Assembly (NCBI GenBank): GCA_015063125.1
Contig: SUTB01000002.1
Span: forward strand, 28,720 to 92,719
Source of the DNA: Thermoplasmata archaeon
GTDB taxonomy: Archaea > Thermoplasmatota > Thermoplasmata > Methanomassiliicoccales > Methanomethylophilaceae
DNA: 64,000 bases
Reading direction: 5' to 3'
Made by a program: the position numbers and the translations under genes. The notes beneath the pieces were generated by a model. The model was not told the DNA's origin. It searched no databases and saw only the letters and a list, made by a program, of their open reading frames with translations. How positions within the stretch are numbered: position 1 is the first letter of the stretch; each line of letters opens with the position of its first letter. Below, in pieces: positions 45,096 to 54,028 of the stretch.

Positions 45096-45593
45096 TTATT
45101 TGTTTTCGTAACAAATAACTTGGAATAATCTGTTCATGTTTTTTACGAATAGAAATAGTGAAACTAAAAGCAAATAGGTCATGATGAATATGCCTGCTGT
45201 CGATTCAGCATTATGTTCAGATATGGGAATAAATGGTCCATATAGGAGGATTATTGCTAACAATAGGGTATCGATGTATAGATTAAAGTAAAGACCGCTT
45301 ACAAACATAGGATACATATTTTCTTGATGATCAGGGGTTCCTCTCTTCATAATTAGAAAAACGCCATGGTCCGAGAGAGAGGCTACCAATAATGTCGCTA
45401 TGAATCCCATTATTATTGATGATACAATTGGGACTGAATTTAGCATCATATTCAAAGTTGAGATGGTGCACTCAAGTTGGTATGTAGTTGCCGTAAATAG
45501 TATTGTTAACACCAAAGGTAGTATGAATAAAACAAGCTTATCTGGCCATTTTAGGCGAGATAGGAAATCATGTGAAGCTTTGTGTTGTTTCAT
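45096..45593 (-). CDS. Four-helix membrane protein of a two-gene module
   Basis: A 165-residue protein with four predicted membrane spans: about residues 20-37 (LVLFILPLVLTILFTATT), 53-72 (SVPIVSSIIMGFIATLLVAS), 97-119 and 134-153. A short basic N-terminus and a short tail face the cytoplasm. Its start overlaps the stop of the upstream gene by 4 bases (ATGA), so both products are made together. Small multi-span proteins paired with a soluble partner are a recurring effector design in abortive-infection systems. No family recognised. Confidence 0.6.
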   Translation of the reverse strand: MKQHKASHDFLSRLKWPDKLVLFILPLVLTILFTATTYQLECTISTLNMMLNSVPIVSSIIMGFIATLLVASLSDHGVFLIMKRGTPDHQENMYPMFVSGLYFNLYIDTLLLAIILLYGPFIPISEHNAESTAGIFIMTYLLLVSLFLFVKNMNRLFQVICYENK

Positions 45594-46456
45594 TGAATCG
45601 ATTTAAGGAATGATTTGAGATTGTCTTCTAGTTTTTGTAAAATGTCGTCTGAAACGACCATACCATTTTCGTCAAGATCTACAGATATTTTTTCATTGAT
45701 TGTATTCATGATAGAATCTAAGACTAAATCTTTCTCTTCATCAGAGTGCAGAGATATACGCATTTTCTTACATTTATTCTTGTTTTTCTTGATGGAATCG
45801 AACCAATCTCCTACCTTAGGGATAAGCATATCTTTTCCACTACCAATTCTGATTGAACATAAATGTTCTTCTTCATTTCCGTAAATATTGGCAAACTCAT
45901 CTTGGAATAGATAACGATAATCGCACTGAATATTGATGTTAGATATTCTTTTGGATTTTAGGATGATATTAATAACATCTTTGCCAGCCAGTTCCTTTAC
46001 AGACAATGTATAGTTTTCCCCTAAAGCATTGATATGAAATTCTAAAAAACTAGAAATCATGACGAGTCCAACACCATCTCTATTGCTTTCGATTGATGCG
46101 ACAAGTCTGTGAGGATCATACATCAAACACATATGGGTTATCATCTCTTCTCCTTCATTCAGCCTTTTGTTGCTATCACGAATGTGTCCTTGATTATCCA
46201 TAAGTTTAGTAACATATCCATATTTTGCTGAACTTATTGCAATCCAATAGAATTTATCATGTTTTGAAATTGAACGTATATTAATTGCCTTTTCAACATC
46301 TTCTCTATCCTGATTTCTAGCTTCTTCACTTTTTGTTTGTTTTAATCTATCTAAGGTTTCGTAAACAATATCCATGTTTGAGCAGGGAATTCCATCTTTT
46401 ACTAGCTCAAATTCGCAATATCTGATAGTTCTCTTTTTGGTTTTTCCCTTAGCCAT
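45590..46456 (-). CDS. Soluble partner of the membrane module, unknown
   Basis: A 288-residue protein with no membrane span. It begins AKGKTKKRTIRYCEFELVKD, an N-terminal strand pattern followed by MDIVYETLDRLKQTKSEEAR, and ends in a charged helix that runs to the stop (DDILQKLEDNLKSFLKSIQ). The middle is mixed alpha/beta (KFYWIAISSAKYGYVTKLMD). GAGGT six bases before ATG 46456 is a good ribosome-binding site. The architecture suggests a cytosolic sensor feeding the membrane protein. The layout resembles DUF6731-like proteins to my eye, but that could not be verified. Confidence 0.55.
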   Translation of the reverse strand: MAKGKTKKRTIRYCEFELVKDGIPCSNMDIVYETLDRLKQTKSEEARNQDREDVEKAINIRSISKHDKFYWIAISSAKYGYVTKLMDNQGHIRDSNKRLNEGEEMITHMCLMYDPHRLVASIESNRDGVGLVMISSFLEFHINALGENYTLSVKELAGKDVINIILKSKRISNINIQCDYRYLFQDEFANIYGNEEEHLCSIRIGSGKDMLIPKVGDWFDSIKKNKNKCKKMRISLHSDEEKDLVLDSIMNTINEKISVDLDENGMVVSDDILQKLEDNLKSFLKSIQ

Positions 46457-46997
46457 ATCAAAACCTCTATGGTATTACAATATCATTTATCTAGAGATCT
46501 TTTGTGAATATAAACAGGATGTATATAGGTCGGCCGGCGGCGCTGGTCCATGTCACTTATTGCCATCATTCTACGTTTACTTTGGTCCCTACAGGTGTGC
46601 ACATACTCTTATGTGTTCTTCGAGCGACAAAAAGTGTTTTGCAAATCATCTGTAAGTTGTTTCAAAGAGTTTGTCGGAGTTCCCTAAAATGTGGAGTGTC
46701 AAGTAATCTCTTTTGTAGCGGATAATGGTAGAGCATATGAAATCCATGATAATGATAGACCGAGATCATTCTGAGAATGGCTATCCAGCAGTATGGTGAT
46801 TTGCCACTCAGCTCGCCCGTCTATCATCAACGATCAGCACGAAAAAACGATCATCACCGTGGCATCCCTTGTTACCGTCAGCAACAATAAAAAGCCTGGC
46901 GCTCAGGAACCGTATTCCCTGACCATCTCTTTAATCCTGCGCAGAGCCTCCCGAATCATACTTTATATCCGATGCCATACAGAGACCTGTTGGTACC
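46457..46997. other. Intergenic stretch, no gene seen
   Basis: About 540 bases without a credible gene. It includes a short GC patch, gtcggccggcggcg, near 46528 and a TATA-like actttatatcc at about 46961-46971, 27-37 bases before the ATG at 46998. It marks the change back to GC-richer conserved genes. Confidence 0.45.
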
Positions 46998-47477
46998 ATG
47001 TTCGGAAAGAAGACCGAGAAGAAGCTGCGCATCCTGTTCCTCGACAGGAAGAACGATTACACCTCACAGCTGGCGGAGTACTTCGCCAACCAGTTCTACG
47101 AGAACAAGTACGAGGTCTACAGCGCCGGTTTCGAGCATGACATCATCGACTGCGACATGATCTCCGTGATGTATCAGAACGGGGAGGACATGAGGCGCCA
47201 GGTCGCCAAGGACCTGAAGAACACCGAGCTCCTTCCCAAGGACGATTTCTATGATTTCGTGGTGTACCTGGAGCAGCCGATCTTCGACGAATTCTCAAAG
47301 AAATCCCCCTGGCAGGGCAAGCAGATCCTCGCCCCCATGATGAACAGGGAGGACTTCACCGCCACCGACGACGCTGAACTGTTCGATGACTACGTCAAGG
47401 TCATCGATCAGGTCAGGGAATGGGTGAAGGAGAACCTGGCCGACCCCGATAAGCTGTCTGCGCTGGTCACGGCATGA
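46998..47477 (+). CDS. LMW phosphatase/ArsC-fold protein lacking the catalytic Cys
   Basis: A 159-residue protein whose start aligns with low-molecular-weight phosphatases and arsenate reductases: RILFLDRKNDYTSQLAEYFA stands where the family has VLFVCxGNxCRSQMAEGF, and YEVYSAG follows. The nucleophile Cys corresponds to Asp16 and the loop Arg to Thr22, so phosphatase chemistry is unlikely. It overlaps tsr3 by 4 bases (ATGA). It may act as a binding or scaffold protein. The fold call is from pattern. Confidence 0.65.
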   Translation: MFGKKTEKKLRILFLDRKNDYTSQLAEYFANQFYENKYEVYSAGFEHDIIDCDMISVMYQNGEDMRRQVAKDLKNTELLPKDDFYDFVVYLEQPIFDEFSKKSPWQGKQILAPMMNREDFTATDDAELFDDYVKVIDQVREWVKENLADPDKLSALVTA

Positions 47478-47989
47478 TACCGGTAATCATCTTCGACAAA
47501 TGTCAGTGCGACCCGAAGAAGTGCACCGCGAAGCGGATGATGAAGTTCGGCCTCGGAAAGGAGGCCAAGACCTTGGGGGCCATCCCGAAGGGATCGATAG
47601 TACTGTCCCCCTTTTCAGATAAAGCCATGTCCCCGGCGGACATCCACCACGCCAGGAAGGGACTGGTGGTCATGGACCTCACATGGACCAACATAGACGA
47701 GTTCCCCAGGCTGAAGAACGTGGAGGAGAGGGCATTGCCGTACCTGCTCGCTTCCAATCCCATCAACTGGGGCAGGCCGATGGAGCTGAACAGCGCCGAG
47801 GCCGTCATGGCGGCATTGTACATCCTAGGGGAGAAGGACCAGGCCGCTGAGTTCCTGGGCAGGTTCAACTGGGCCCCGGAGTTCATGAGGCTCAACGGGG
47901 AGATGCTCGAGGATTATTCCAAGGCCAAGGATTCCGCGGAAGTGGTCCGCATCCAGAACGAGTACATCGAAGCGATAACCAAGGGATGA
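47474..47989 (+). CDS. tsr3: rRNA aminocarboxypropyltransferase Tsr3 (DUF367)
   Basis: Transfers the aminocarboxypropyl group of S-adenosylmethionine to a small-subunit rRNA uridine. The 171-residue protein carries the family segments DKCQCDPKKCTAKRMMKFGL near the start, LVVMDLTWTNIDEF in the middle and ALPYLLASNPINWGRPMELN, which are highly diagnostic. Length normal. It lies in a tight cluster with ATGA overlaps on both sides. Confidence 0.92.
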   Translation: MIPVIIFDKCQCDPKKCTAKRMMKFGLGKEAKTLGAIPKGSIVLSPFSDKAMSPADIHHARKGLVVMDLTWTNIDEFPRLKNVEERALPYLLASNPINWGRPMELNSAEAVMAALYILGEKDQAAEFLGRFNWAPEFMRLNGEMLEDYSKAKDSAEVVRIQNEYIEAITKG

Positions 47990-48264
47990 CGGGCATGGAG
48001 CACAACCTGCTGATCAGGGACGTTCTGCTCACATACCTGCCGATAACGATCCTGGTGTCTCTGACCTCGACTGTAGCCACTTTCATCAACACATTCATCG
48101 CCGGAGTGTGGCTGAGCGATGAGGACGTGGTCGTAAGGAAGGATGACGGTCTGAACGTCATCGTGAGGGACGATTCCCAATCGGGCGCGGCCGTCCCGGA
48201 GGGTGTGACGCATTCCAACCTGCTTGGTTTGAACACCTATTACATCAACGTCAAATCAGAATGA
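47986..48264 (+). CDS. Small membrane protein, possibly a truncated MATE N-terminus
   Basis: A 92-residue frame overlapping tsr3 by 4 bases. One hydrophobic span (LLTYLPITILVSLTSTVATF, then INTFIAGVWLSDEDV) resembles the first helix of MATE transporters, but the remaining 45 residues are hydrophilic and unrelated. It could be a genuine small membrane protein or the stump of a transporter gene. No other MATE segments follow. Confidence 0.45.
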   Translation: MTGMEHNLLIRDVLLTYLPITILVSLTSTVATFINTFIAGVWLSDEDVVVRKDDGLNVIVRDDSQSGAAVPEGVTHSNLLGLNTYYINVKSE

Positions 48265-48290
48265 GTTTTACGGGAATTACTACCTCGATT

Positions 48291-48356
48291 CGGTGAAAGT
48301 TCCCAAGTGAAAACGGTGAAAGTTCCCAAGTCATACGGGAAAAAGTTCCCAAGTCA
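48291..48356 (+). promoter_or_regulatory. Three tandem direct repeats upstream of the DUF4143 ATPase
   Basis: Three copies of a motif built on aaagttcccaagt lie at 48291-48310 (cggtgaaagttcccaagtga), 48314-48333 (cggtgaaagttcccaagtca) and 48336-48356. The spacing is 22-23 bases, about two helical turns, so the copies face the same side of the DNA. They end about 55 bases before the ATG of the ATPase gene. This is what an operator for a cooperatively binding regulator looks like. Three copies with such short units and almost no spacers do not suggest CRISPR. Confidence 0.55.
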
Positions 48357-48411
48357 CATGGGATATTTCACTAAATACTTTGAACACATACCTTAACGTC
48401 AGAGGTATCGC

Positions 48412-49719
48412 ATGAAAGTGGACGGATACATCCCGAGGGTAGTAGACAAAGAGATAGAGCAGTTGATCCAGGCCTACGGGGCGGTATCGGTAGAGGGGCC
48501 GAAGTACTGCGGCAAGACCTGGACATCCAGGACTCATTCGGCCAGCATGTTCGCCTTGGACGATACCGATGGCAATTACAGGAACCTAAGGATGGCCTCC
48601 ATGGATCCGAAGGTGGCCCTTGAAGGGGACAAGCCCCATCTGATCGACGAATGGCAGCTCGTCCCGGCGATATGGGATACGGTGAGGAGGGCAGTTGATT
48701 CCGAGAACGGTCCCGGGAAATACATCCTCAGCGGATCATCGACACCTGAGAGGGGGAGAAGCGACGATCCCTTGGAGCAGATCAGGAAGGGGAGTCTTCA
48801 CAGCGGTCTAGGGCGTATCGCAGCCGTGCGCATGCGTACAATGTCGCTTCTGGAGATCGGAGCGTCCGACGGCAAGGTCAGACTGAAGGACCTTTTCGAC
48901 GGCGATGTCCCCACATCCGTATGCAAGGAGCAGAAACTGGACCGCATAGTCGATCTGGTCATGGGCGGCGGATGGCCCGGGAACCTCAGTCTGGACATCG
49001 AACACCGCCTGTTGGCCGTCTCCCGTTATCCAAACGAGATCTGCGAGAAGGACCTTCCCCGTGTGGATGATAGAAAATCGCCTTCCAAGATGAAGATGCT
49101 GATGCGTTCGCTGTCACGCAACGAGAGCACCCTTGCCAATTATTCCACCATATCCCGTGATATGAAGGAGTTCGACGACGAGGTGATGTCCGACGAGACC
49201 GTCAAGAGCTACATGTCCGTCCTTGACAGGATGCACCTGATAGAGGACCAGCCGGCCTTCAATCCCAATCTGAGATCCTCGGTCCGTGTCGGCAAGAGCC
49301 CGAAGAGGCATCTGACGGACCCCGCGCTGTCCATAGCTGCCATGGAACTGAGCAAGGATATGCTGGTGGACGATCTGAACCTGTTCGGATTCATGTTCGA
49401 GGCCATGTGCGAGCGCGACCTGCAGATCTATGCGAATTCCATGAGGGGGCACCTTTACCACTACCGTGATGCGAAGGGCCGCGAGATAGATGCCGTGGTG
49501 GAGCTTCCCGACAGGAGATGGGGGGCGTTCGAGATCAAACTGGGAGCCAACCAAACGGATGCTGCGGCCGAGGAATTGATCAACATCAAAGAGATGATAA
49601 CCAATGACGGCAGCGGACGTCCTCCGGAGTTCCTGTGCGTGTTGAGCGGCATGGAGAGCGCCGTGTACAGGCGCGAGGACGGGGTCTACGTGATACCGAT
49701 TACATCTTTGGGATGCTGA
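48412..49719 (+). CDS. AAA ATPase with DUF4143 / PD-(D/E)XK C-terminus
   Basis: A 435-residue protein. Walker A is VEGPKYCGKTWTSR, followed by Walker B in HLIDEWQLVP and the sensor-like YILSGSSTP. The C-terminal DUF4143 part ends with GREIDAVVELPDRRWGAFEI and K-L-G, a D-then-E-x-K nuclease-like motif. GAGGTATCGC before ATG 48412 is a good ribosome-binding site. The family is common in anaerobic archaea and bacteria; its role is unknown. The repeats upstream suggest tight control. Confidence 0.85.
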   Translation: MKVDGYIPRVVDKEIEQLIQAYGAVSVEGPKYCGKTWTSRTHSASMFALDDTDGNYRNLRMASMDPKVALEGDKPHLIDEWQLVPAIWDTVRRAVDSENGPGKYILSGSSTPERGRSDDPLEQIRKGSLHSGLGRIAAVRMRTMSLLEIGASDGKVRLKDLFDGDVPTSVCKEQKLDRIVDLVMGGGWPGNLSLDIEHRLLAVSRYPNEICEKDLPRVDDRKSPSKMKMLMRSLSRNESTLANYSTISRDMKEFDDEVMSDETVKSYMSVLDRMHLIEDQPAFNPNLRSSVRVGKSPKRHLTDPALSIAAMELSKDMLVDDLNLFGFMFEAMCERDLQIYANSMRGHLYHYRDAKGREIDAVVELPDRRWGAFEIKLGANQTDAAAEELINIKEMITNDGSGRPPEFLCVLSGMESAVYRREDGVYVIPITSLGC

Positions 49720-49797
49720 GTCCCGGACCCCCAATCTTCCATTTCTTCGCAACCCATATTTTACCCCGTAGGTCACGACCAATTTACGGGTCGGACA

Positions 49798-50073
49798 ATG
49801 CCTAATATACCCCATCGTTCCTACGACTTAGAGCACATGAACGACAGTCTGCTTTCCATGATTTGGGAGTCCTTGGGGGACGATAGACTGACCACCAGGG
49901 AGGCCAGCGAGAGGCTTGACCACCTGTTCGGCTACCGCTGTCCGGACGATCTCGCCAAGACCCTGTCCAAGTACCGCAAGGAGGGGACGGTCAAGGGAGA
50001 GATCTCCATGGAGGCCGGCGGATGGGTCTGGTGGGTGGACGAGGACTGCCGTTCAAGAGGGGGAGAGCTATGA
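49798..50073 (+). CDS. Small protein upstream of MCM, winged-helix-like
   Basis: A 91-residue protein; RLTTREASERLDHLFGYRCP and then DLAKTLSKYRKEGTVKGEIS suggest a winged helix with a wing in EAGGWVWWVDED. It overlaps mcm by 4 bases (ATGA), so it is co-translated with the replicative helicase. In several euryarchaea mcm has small neighbours such as gins genes; this is not recognisably Gins. Its role could be regulatory or structural in replication. Confidence 0.6.
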   Translation: MPNIPHRSYDLEHMNDSLLSMIWESLGDDRLTTREASERLDHLFGYRCPDDLAKTLSKYRKEGTVKGEISMEAGGWVWWVDEDCRSRGGEL

Positions 50074-52160
50074 CATACGAGGATAACGAGATCGAGAAGC
50101 TGTGGACCACGCTGCTCAGCACTGACAAGTACCGTGTGATGATAGCGGACATAACAGACAATTATCCTCAGAAGAAGAGCGTCAAGGTCGATTTCGAGGA
50201 CATCACCATGCAGGATGTCGAATTCTCCGCCTATCTCCTCGAGGAGCCGGATAGGTGCCTCGAGATCGCAAGGAAGGCCGTCATGGAGCTGGTCCCCAAC
50301 ATCGACCGTCCGGGACACACCATCAACGTCAGGATCATCAATCTCCCTAGAGACGCGAAAGTTGACATCAGGAACCTCAGGGCCGACCACCTCGGAAGGC
50401 TGGTCGCGGTGGAGGGACTGGTCAGGAAGGTCACCACCGTAAAGCCCCGTATGACATACGCATTGTTCAGGTGTGCCAGATGCGGTTCCGAGATATGGGT
50501 CCCGCAGACCGGTATGATCATGAAGGAGCCCCTGATGTGCAACAATCCCGACGGAAGCTGCAACAAGCAGTCCACACGTTTTATCGAGGACCTGAAGGCA
50601 TCCACATACATCGACACTCAGAAGATCGAGATTCAGGAGAGGCCCGAGGGACTGAGGGGAGGATCCCAGCCCGAGAGGCTGGTGGGTTACGTCGAAGACG
50701 ATATAGCCGGAATCGTGACGGCCGGTAACAGCATCACATTGAACGGTGTGCTCCGCTCGGTCGAGAAGTACGAGAGGGACAAGTCCACGGTCTTCGAGAC
50801 ATATCTGGACATCATCTCGGTGGAGTTCGAGCAGCACGAGTATGATGAGATCACCATCACAGAGGAGGACGAGGAGAAGATCCTAAGGATGTCCAAGGAC
50901 CCCAACCTCTATGATAACATCATCAGATCGATCGCCCCGTCCATCTTCGGGATGGAGGAGCAGAAGAAGGCCATCGCGCTCCAGCTGTTCGGCGGATGCC
51001 ACAAGGAGATGGATGACGGAACGAGCCTGAGAGGAGACATTCACATCCTGTTGGTCGGAGACCCCGGAGTCGCTAAGTCGCAGATCCTCAGGTACATGAG
51101 CAGGCTCGCACCAAGAGGGATCTATGCATCTGGAAAGTCAGCTTCAGCGGCTGGATTGACAGCGGCTGCGGTCAGAGACGACTTCGGAGACGGAAGGTGG
51201 ACTCTGGAGGCAGGGGCGCTGGTCCTGGCCGATAAGGGACTGGCATGCGTCGATGAGTTGGACAAGATGAGCGAACAGGACAGGTCGTCCCTGCACGAGG
51301 CGATGGAAGCCCAGAGGATCTCCGTCGCCAAGGCCGGTATCAACGCCACGTTGCAGTGCAGATGCTCCATGCTGGCAGCTGCCAACCCCATGTACGGAAG
51401 GTTCGAGGAGGAAGAGACCGTCATCAAACAGATCAATCTCCCGCCGCCGTTGGTGTCCCGTTTCGACCTGATCGAGATATTGACCGATAAGCCTGATAAG
51501 AAGCGTGACGAGAAGCTGTCCAGCCACATTCTGAACACGCAGATGCGCGGTGAGGTCAGGATGATTCCCGAGGGAAAGGAGATCAAGGGCGTGGATGTGA
51601 ATAGGATCCTCAACGACACCGGGGAGCTGAAACCGGTCTACGAGATAGAGGAGCTGAGGAAGTACGTCGCGTACTCCAAGAGGATAGTTCCGGTCATGAG
51701 CAATGAGGCATACAAGATCATCCAGGACAGTTTCCTGAGGATAAGGAATCTGGGAGGCAACGGAGTCGTGACCATCACGGCGAGGCAGCTGGAAGGATAT
51801 GTCCGTCTGGCCGAGGCTTCCGCAAGGATGCGCTTATCAGACACCGTGAACGAGATCGACGCTAACAACGCAGCCGAGCTCATAGAGTCGTACCTCTACA
51901 GGATCGCAGGAAGCGACGACGGCAGCCTGGACATCGATAGGATCGCTTCAGAGCACAGCGCCAGGGAGCGCAGCGGTCTGAAGATGATCAAGGACGTCAT
52001 CAGAATGGCCAGCGACACGGGAATATCTCTCGAAGAAGTCATCGCCAGATGTCAGTCAGAAGGTCTGACGGAGGACCAGATCCATGATGCTTTCAAGAAG
52101 ATGAAGGCCAATAACGAGATATACGAACCAAAGCCTGGATTCTTCAAAATGCTGGATTGA
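50070..52160 (+). CDS. mcm: Replicative helicase MCM
   Basis: The archaeal replicative DNA helicase, about 696 residues. The N-terminal domain has a zinc motif with Cys pairs in FRCARCGSEIW and MCNNPDGSC. The AAA+ domain has Walker A GDPGVAKSQIL, Walker B CVDELDKM and arginine finger LVSRFDL. A C-terminal winged helix follows. No intein is present. The frame is open upstream to 50022, but ATG 50070 is preceded by gggggagagct and overlaps the upstream stop. Its linkage with an origin-bearing window is notable, though 36 kb separate them. Confidence 0.96.
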   Translation: MTYEDNEIEKLWTTLLSTDKYRVMIADITDNYPQKKSVKVDFEDITMQDVEFSAYLLEEPDRCLEIARKAVMELVPNIDRPGHTINVRIINLPRDAKVDIRNLRADHLGRLVAVEGLVRKVTTVKPRMTYALFRCARCGSEIWVPQTGMIMKEPLMCNNPDGSCNKQSTRFIEDLKASTYIDTQKIEIQERPEGLRGGSQPERLVGYVEDDIAGIVTAGNSITLNGVLRSVEKYERDKSTVFETYLDIISVEFEQHEYDEITITEEDEEKILRMSKDPNLYDNIIRSIAPSIFGMEEQKKAIALQLFGGCHKEMDDGTSLRGDIHILLVGDPGVAKSQILRYMSRLAPRGIYASGKSASAAGLTAAAVRDDFGDGRWTLEAGALVLADKGLACVDELDKMSEQDRSSLHEAMEAQRISVAKAGINATLQCRCSMLAAANPMYGRFEEEETVIKQINLPPPLVSRFDLIEILTDKPDKKRDEKLSSHILNTQMRGEVRMIPEGKEIKGVDVNRILNDTGELKPVYEIEELRKYVAYSKRIVPVMSNEAYKIIQDSFLRIRNLGGNGVVTITARQLEGYVRLAEASARMRLSDTVNEIDANNAAELIESYLYRIAGSDDGSLDIDRIASEHSARERSGLKMIKDVIRMASDTGISLEEVIARCQSEGLTEDQIHDAFKKMKANNEIYEPKPGFFKMLD

Positions 52161-52164
52161 TAAC

Positions 52165-52455
52165 ATGTTCGTGAAGCTTCACAGGGATGAGCAGGCCGTT
52201 ATTCTGGCTGCATGCGATGAGGATCTGGTCGGACAGACCTTCAGGGACGGCGACAGGAAGCTGGACGTCAACGAGATATTCTACAGGGGCGAAGCCCTCG
52301 ACAGGAACGGTCTTGTCCAGCGCATGAAGTCGGTGGACATCATGAACCTAGTCGGCGATGAAACGGTGACGGTGGCCATCGAGGAAGGATACGCCTCCGA
52401 GGAGGATGTCATCGTCATAGCCGGCGTAAAACATGTTCAGGTCGTGCTATTGTGA
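52165..52455 (+). CDS. DUF424 family protein
   Basis: A 96-residue archaeal protein with the family start MFVKLHRDEQAVILAACDED and the terminal VIVIAGVKHVQVVLL. Function unknown, conserved in euryarchaea, often near translation genes. It follows mcm by four bases and overlaps nmd3 by four. Confidence 0.82.
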   Translation: MFVKLHRDEQAVILAACDEDLVGQTFRDGDRKLDVNEIFYRGEALDRNGLVQRMKSVDIMNLVGDETVTVAIEEGYASEEDVIVIAGVKHVQVVLL

Positions 52456-53483
52456 ACTTCTGCGTGAAGTGCGGCCGTGATTGCGAGGAGTCCCTCCAGG
52501 GTCTGTGCATAGACTGTTGGCTGGACGGCCGCAAGCTGACCGAGCTTCCGCACCATGTCGACCTGAAGGTGTGCACCAACTGCGGCGAGTTCATGTTCGG
52601 CGACAGATGGGTGAAGAAGGAGCTCACCGAGGCCGTCCAGGATGCGGCGGTTGATGCACTGTCGGTAATCCGCGATGCGAAGGTCCTAGGGGTCGCGACC
52701 TCGTACGAATGTCAGGATCCCTACGTCTATGTGGTCAATGTCCACACGGACTGCGATGTGATGGGCTACGAGACTAGCGATGTGGCCTCCACCATCGTCC
52801 GTATCAAGAACAACGTCTGCAAGAGGTGCTCCAGGCAGCTAGGCAGCTATTACGAGGCCATCCTCCAGATCCGCACCGGTGCGAAGGGAGGCCTGACCAA
52901 GGAGCAGAGGGAGGAATCCCTGGCGTTCACTGAGGAGTATGTCGCAAGGGCGGCATCCACCAACAAATCCCTGTTCATCACCAAGATGGAGATCGTCACC
53001 GGAGGTGTAGATGTCTATCTATCATCCATCTCTCTCGGAAAGAACCTGGCCAAGGAGTTCTCCGAGGTCTACTGCGCAGAGACGAAGGAATCCCCCAAGC
53101 TGGTCGGACAGACCACTGACGGCCAGGACATGTACCGCTTGACCTATCTGGTCCGCCTGCCGGAGTACCATGTAGGCGATGTCGTGATCTTCGAGAACAG
53201 GTACTGCAAGCTCACACGCGTCTCAGGCAACGGCGGGCGCGTATTGGACCTGATGAACTTCAGGGAGAAGTCCGTCAGGAAATCCGACATGACGGAGATC
53301 AAGCTCTACGAGAAGGCCGATGACCTGAAGGAGGCCACCGTCATCAACGCCAGCGGTCAGGAGATACAGGTCCTCCATCCAGACAATTTCTCGACCGTGG
53401 ACCTCAGGGTCCCCGAGGGATATGAGGCAGGGGAGACCGTGAAAACGGTCATCATCGACGATGTCCTGTACCTCGTACCGTGA
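52452..53483 (+). CDS. NMD3-like ribosome protein
   Basis: A 343-residue archaeal homologue of the eukaryotic 60S export adaptor NMD3. The N-terminal zinc motifs are CVKCGRDCEESLQGLCIDCW and VCTNCGEF, a third Cys pair is CKRCSRQLG, and the C-terminal part has OB/SH3-like beta strands (YHVGDVVIFENRYCKLTRVS). It starts with GTG at 52452 in a 4-base overlap with the DUF424 stop. Archaeal members probably help large-subunit assembly. Confidence 0.9.
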   Translation: MNFCVKCGRDCEESLQGLCIDCWLDGRKLTELPHHVDLKVCTNCGEFMFGDRWVKKELTEAVQDAAVDALSVIRDAKVLGVATSYECQDPYVYVVNVHTDCDVMGYETSDVASTIVRIKNNVCKRCSRQLGSYYEAILQIRTGAKGGLTKEQREESLAFTEEYVARAASTNKSLFITKMEIVTGGVDVYLSSISLGKNLAKEFSEVYCAETKESPKLVGQTTDGQDMYRLTYLVRLPEYHVGDVVIFENRYCKLTRVSGNGGRVLDLMNFREKSVRKSDMTEIKLYEKADDLKEATVINASGQEIQVLHPDNFSTVDLRVPEGYEAGETVKTVIIDDVLYLVP

Positions 53484-53485
53484 TC

Positions 53486-54028
53486 TCAGTTCTTCTTCAC
53501 GAAGAATACGCCTTTTGCATTGGGATCGTATTCATCGCTGGTCAGGTTGTAGTAGAAGTGCTCCATGGTCGACACGGTCGCCAGGATGCCGAGGATGACG
53601 ATGGTGGCTGGAACGCCTATGAAGGCGATCAACACCGGTGAGAGATAGATCCCCGCGCTTGTGGCCTTGTTTAGGTACGAGTGCAGGAAGGCGGCCTTGC
53701 CGAATCTAATCGATCCGACAGCTATGGCGATTATGCGGAATATCGCCAAGGCCGCTATCCAGATGATCATCCAGTCCTCCAGGACTATGTTCGGTATGAT
53801 GCATATCAGCAGGCTCACCACGAAGAATCCGTCCGCGATGCTGTCGAGCATGCGTCCCTTCTCCGCAGGGAAACCCATCCTCCTGGAGATTATCCCGTCG
53901 AACACATCTGTCAGGGCGGCAACCGCTACCAATAGCAGGAAAAGCGGCGAGAAGACCTCGATGAAAGGCAAAATCATGGATATCCCGATCCTCGAGAACG
54001 ATAGCATTGGGGGGATTTCCTTGATCAC
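53486..54028 (-). CDS. CDP-alcohol phosphatidyltransferase family protein
   Basis: A 180-residue membrane enzyme with about five spans. The catalytic motif is TDVFDGIISRRMGFPAEKGR followed by LDSIADG, matching D-x2-D-G-x2-(A)R-x8-G-x3-D-x3-D. It would transfer a phosphoalcohol to a CDP-activated archaeal lipid; the acceptor is not defined. The first codon is GTG at 54028 and keeps the usual IPPMLSFSRI start; ATG 54007 is possible. It converges with nmd3, three bases apart. Confidence 0.85.
   Translation of the reverse strand: MIKEIPPMLSFSRIGISMILPFIEVFSPLFLLLVAVAALTDVFDGIISRRMGFPAEKGRMLDSIADGFFVVSLLICIIPNIVLEDWMIIWIAALAIFRIIAIAVGSIRFGKAAFLHSYLNKATSAGIYLSPVLIAFIGVPATIVILGILATVSTMEHFYYNLTSDEYDPNAKGVFFVKKN

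Noticed and set aside
48291-48356. CRISPR-like repeat cluster
   Set aside because: Only three units, almost no spacers and no cas genes; the layout fits a promoter operator.
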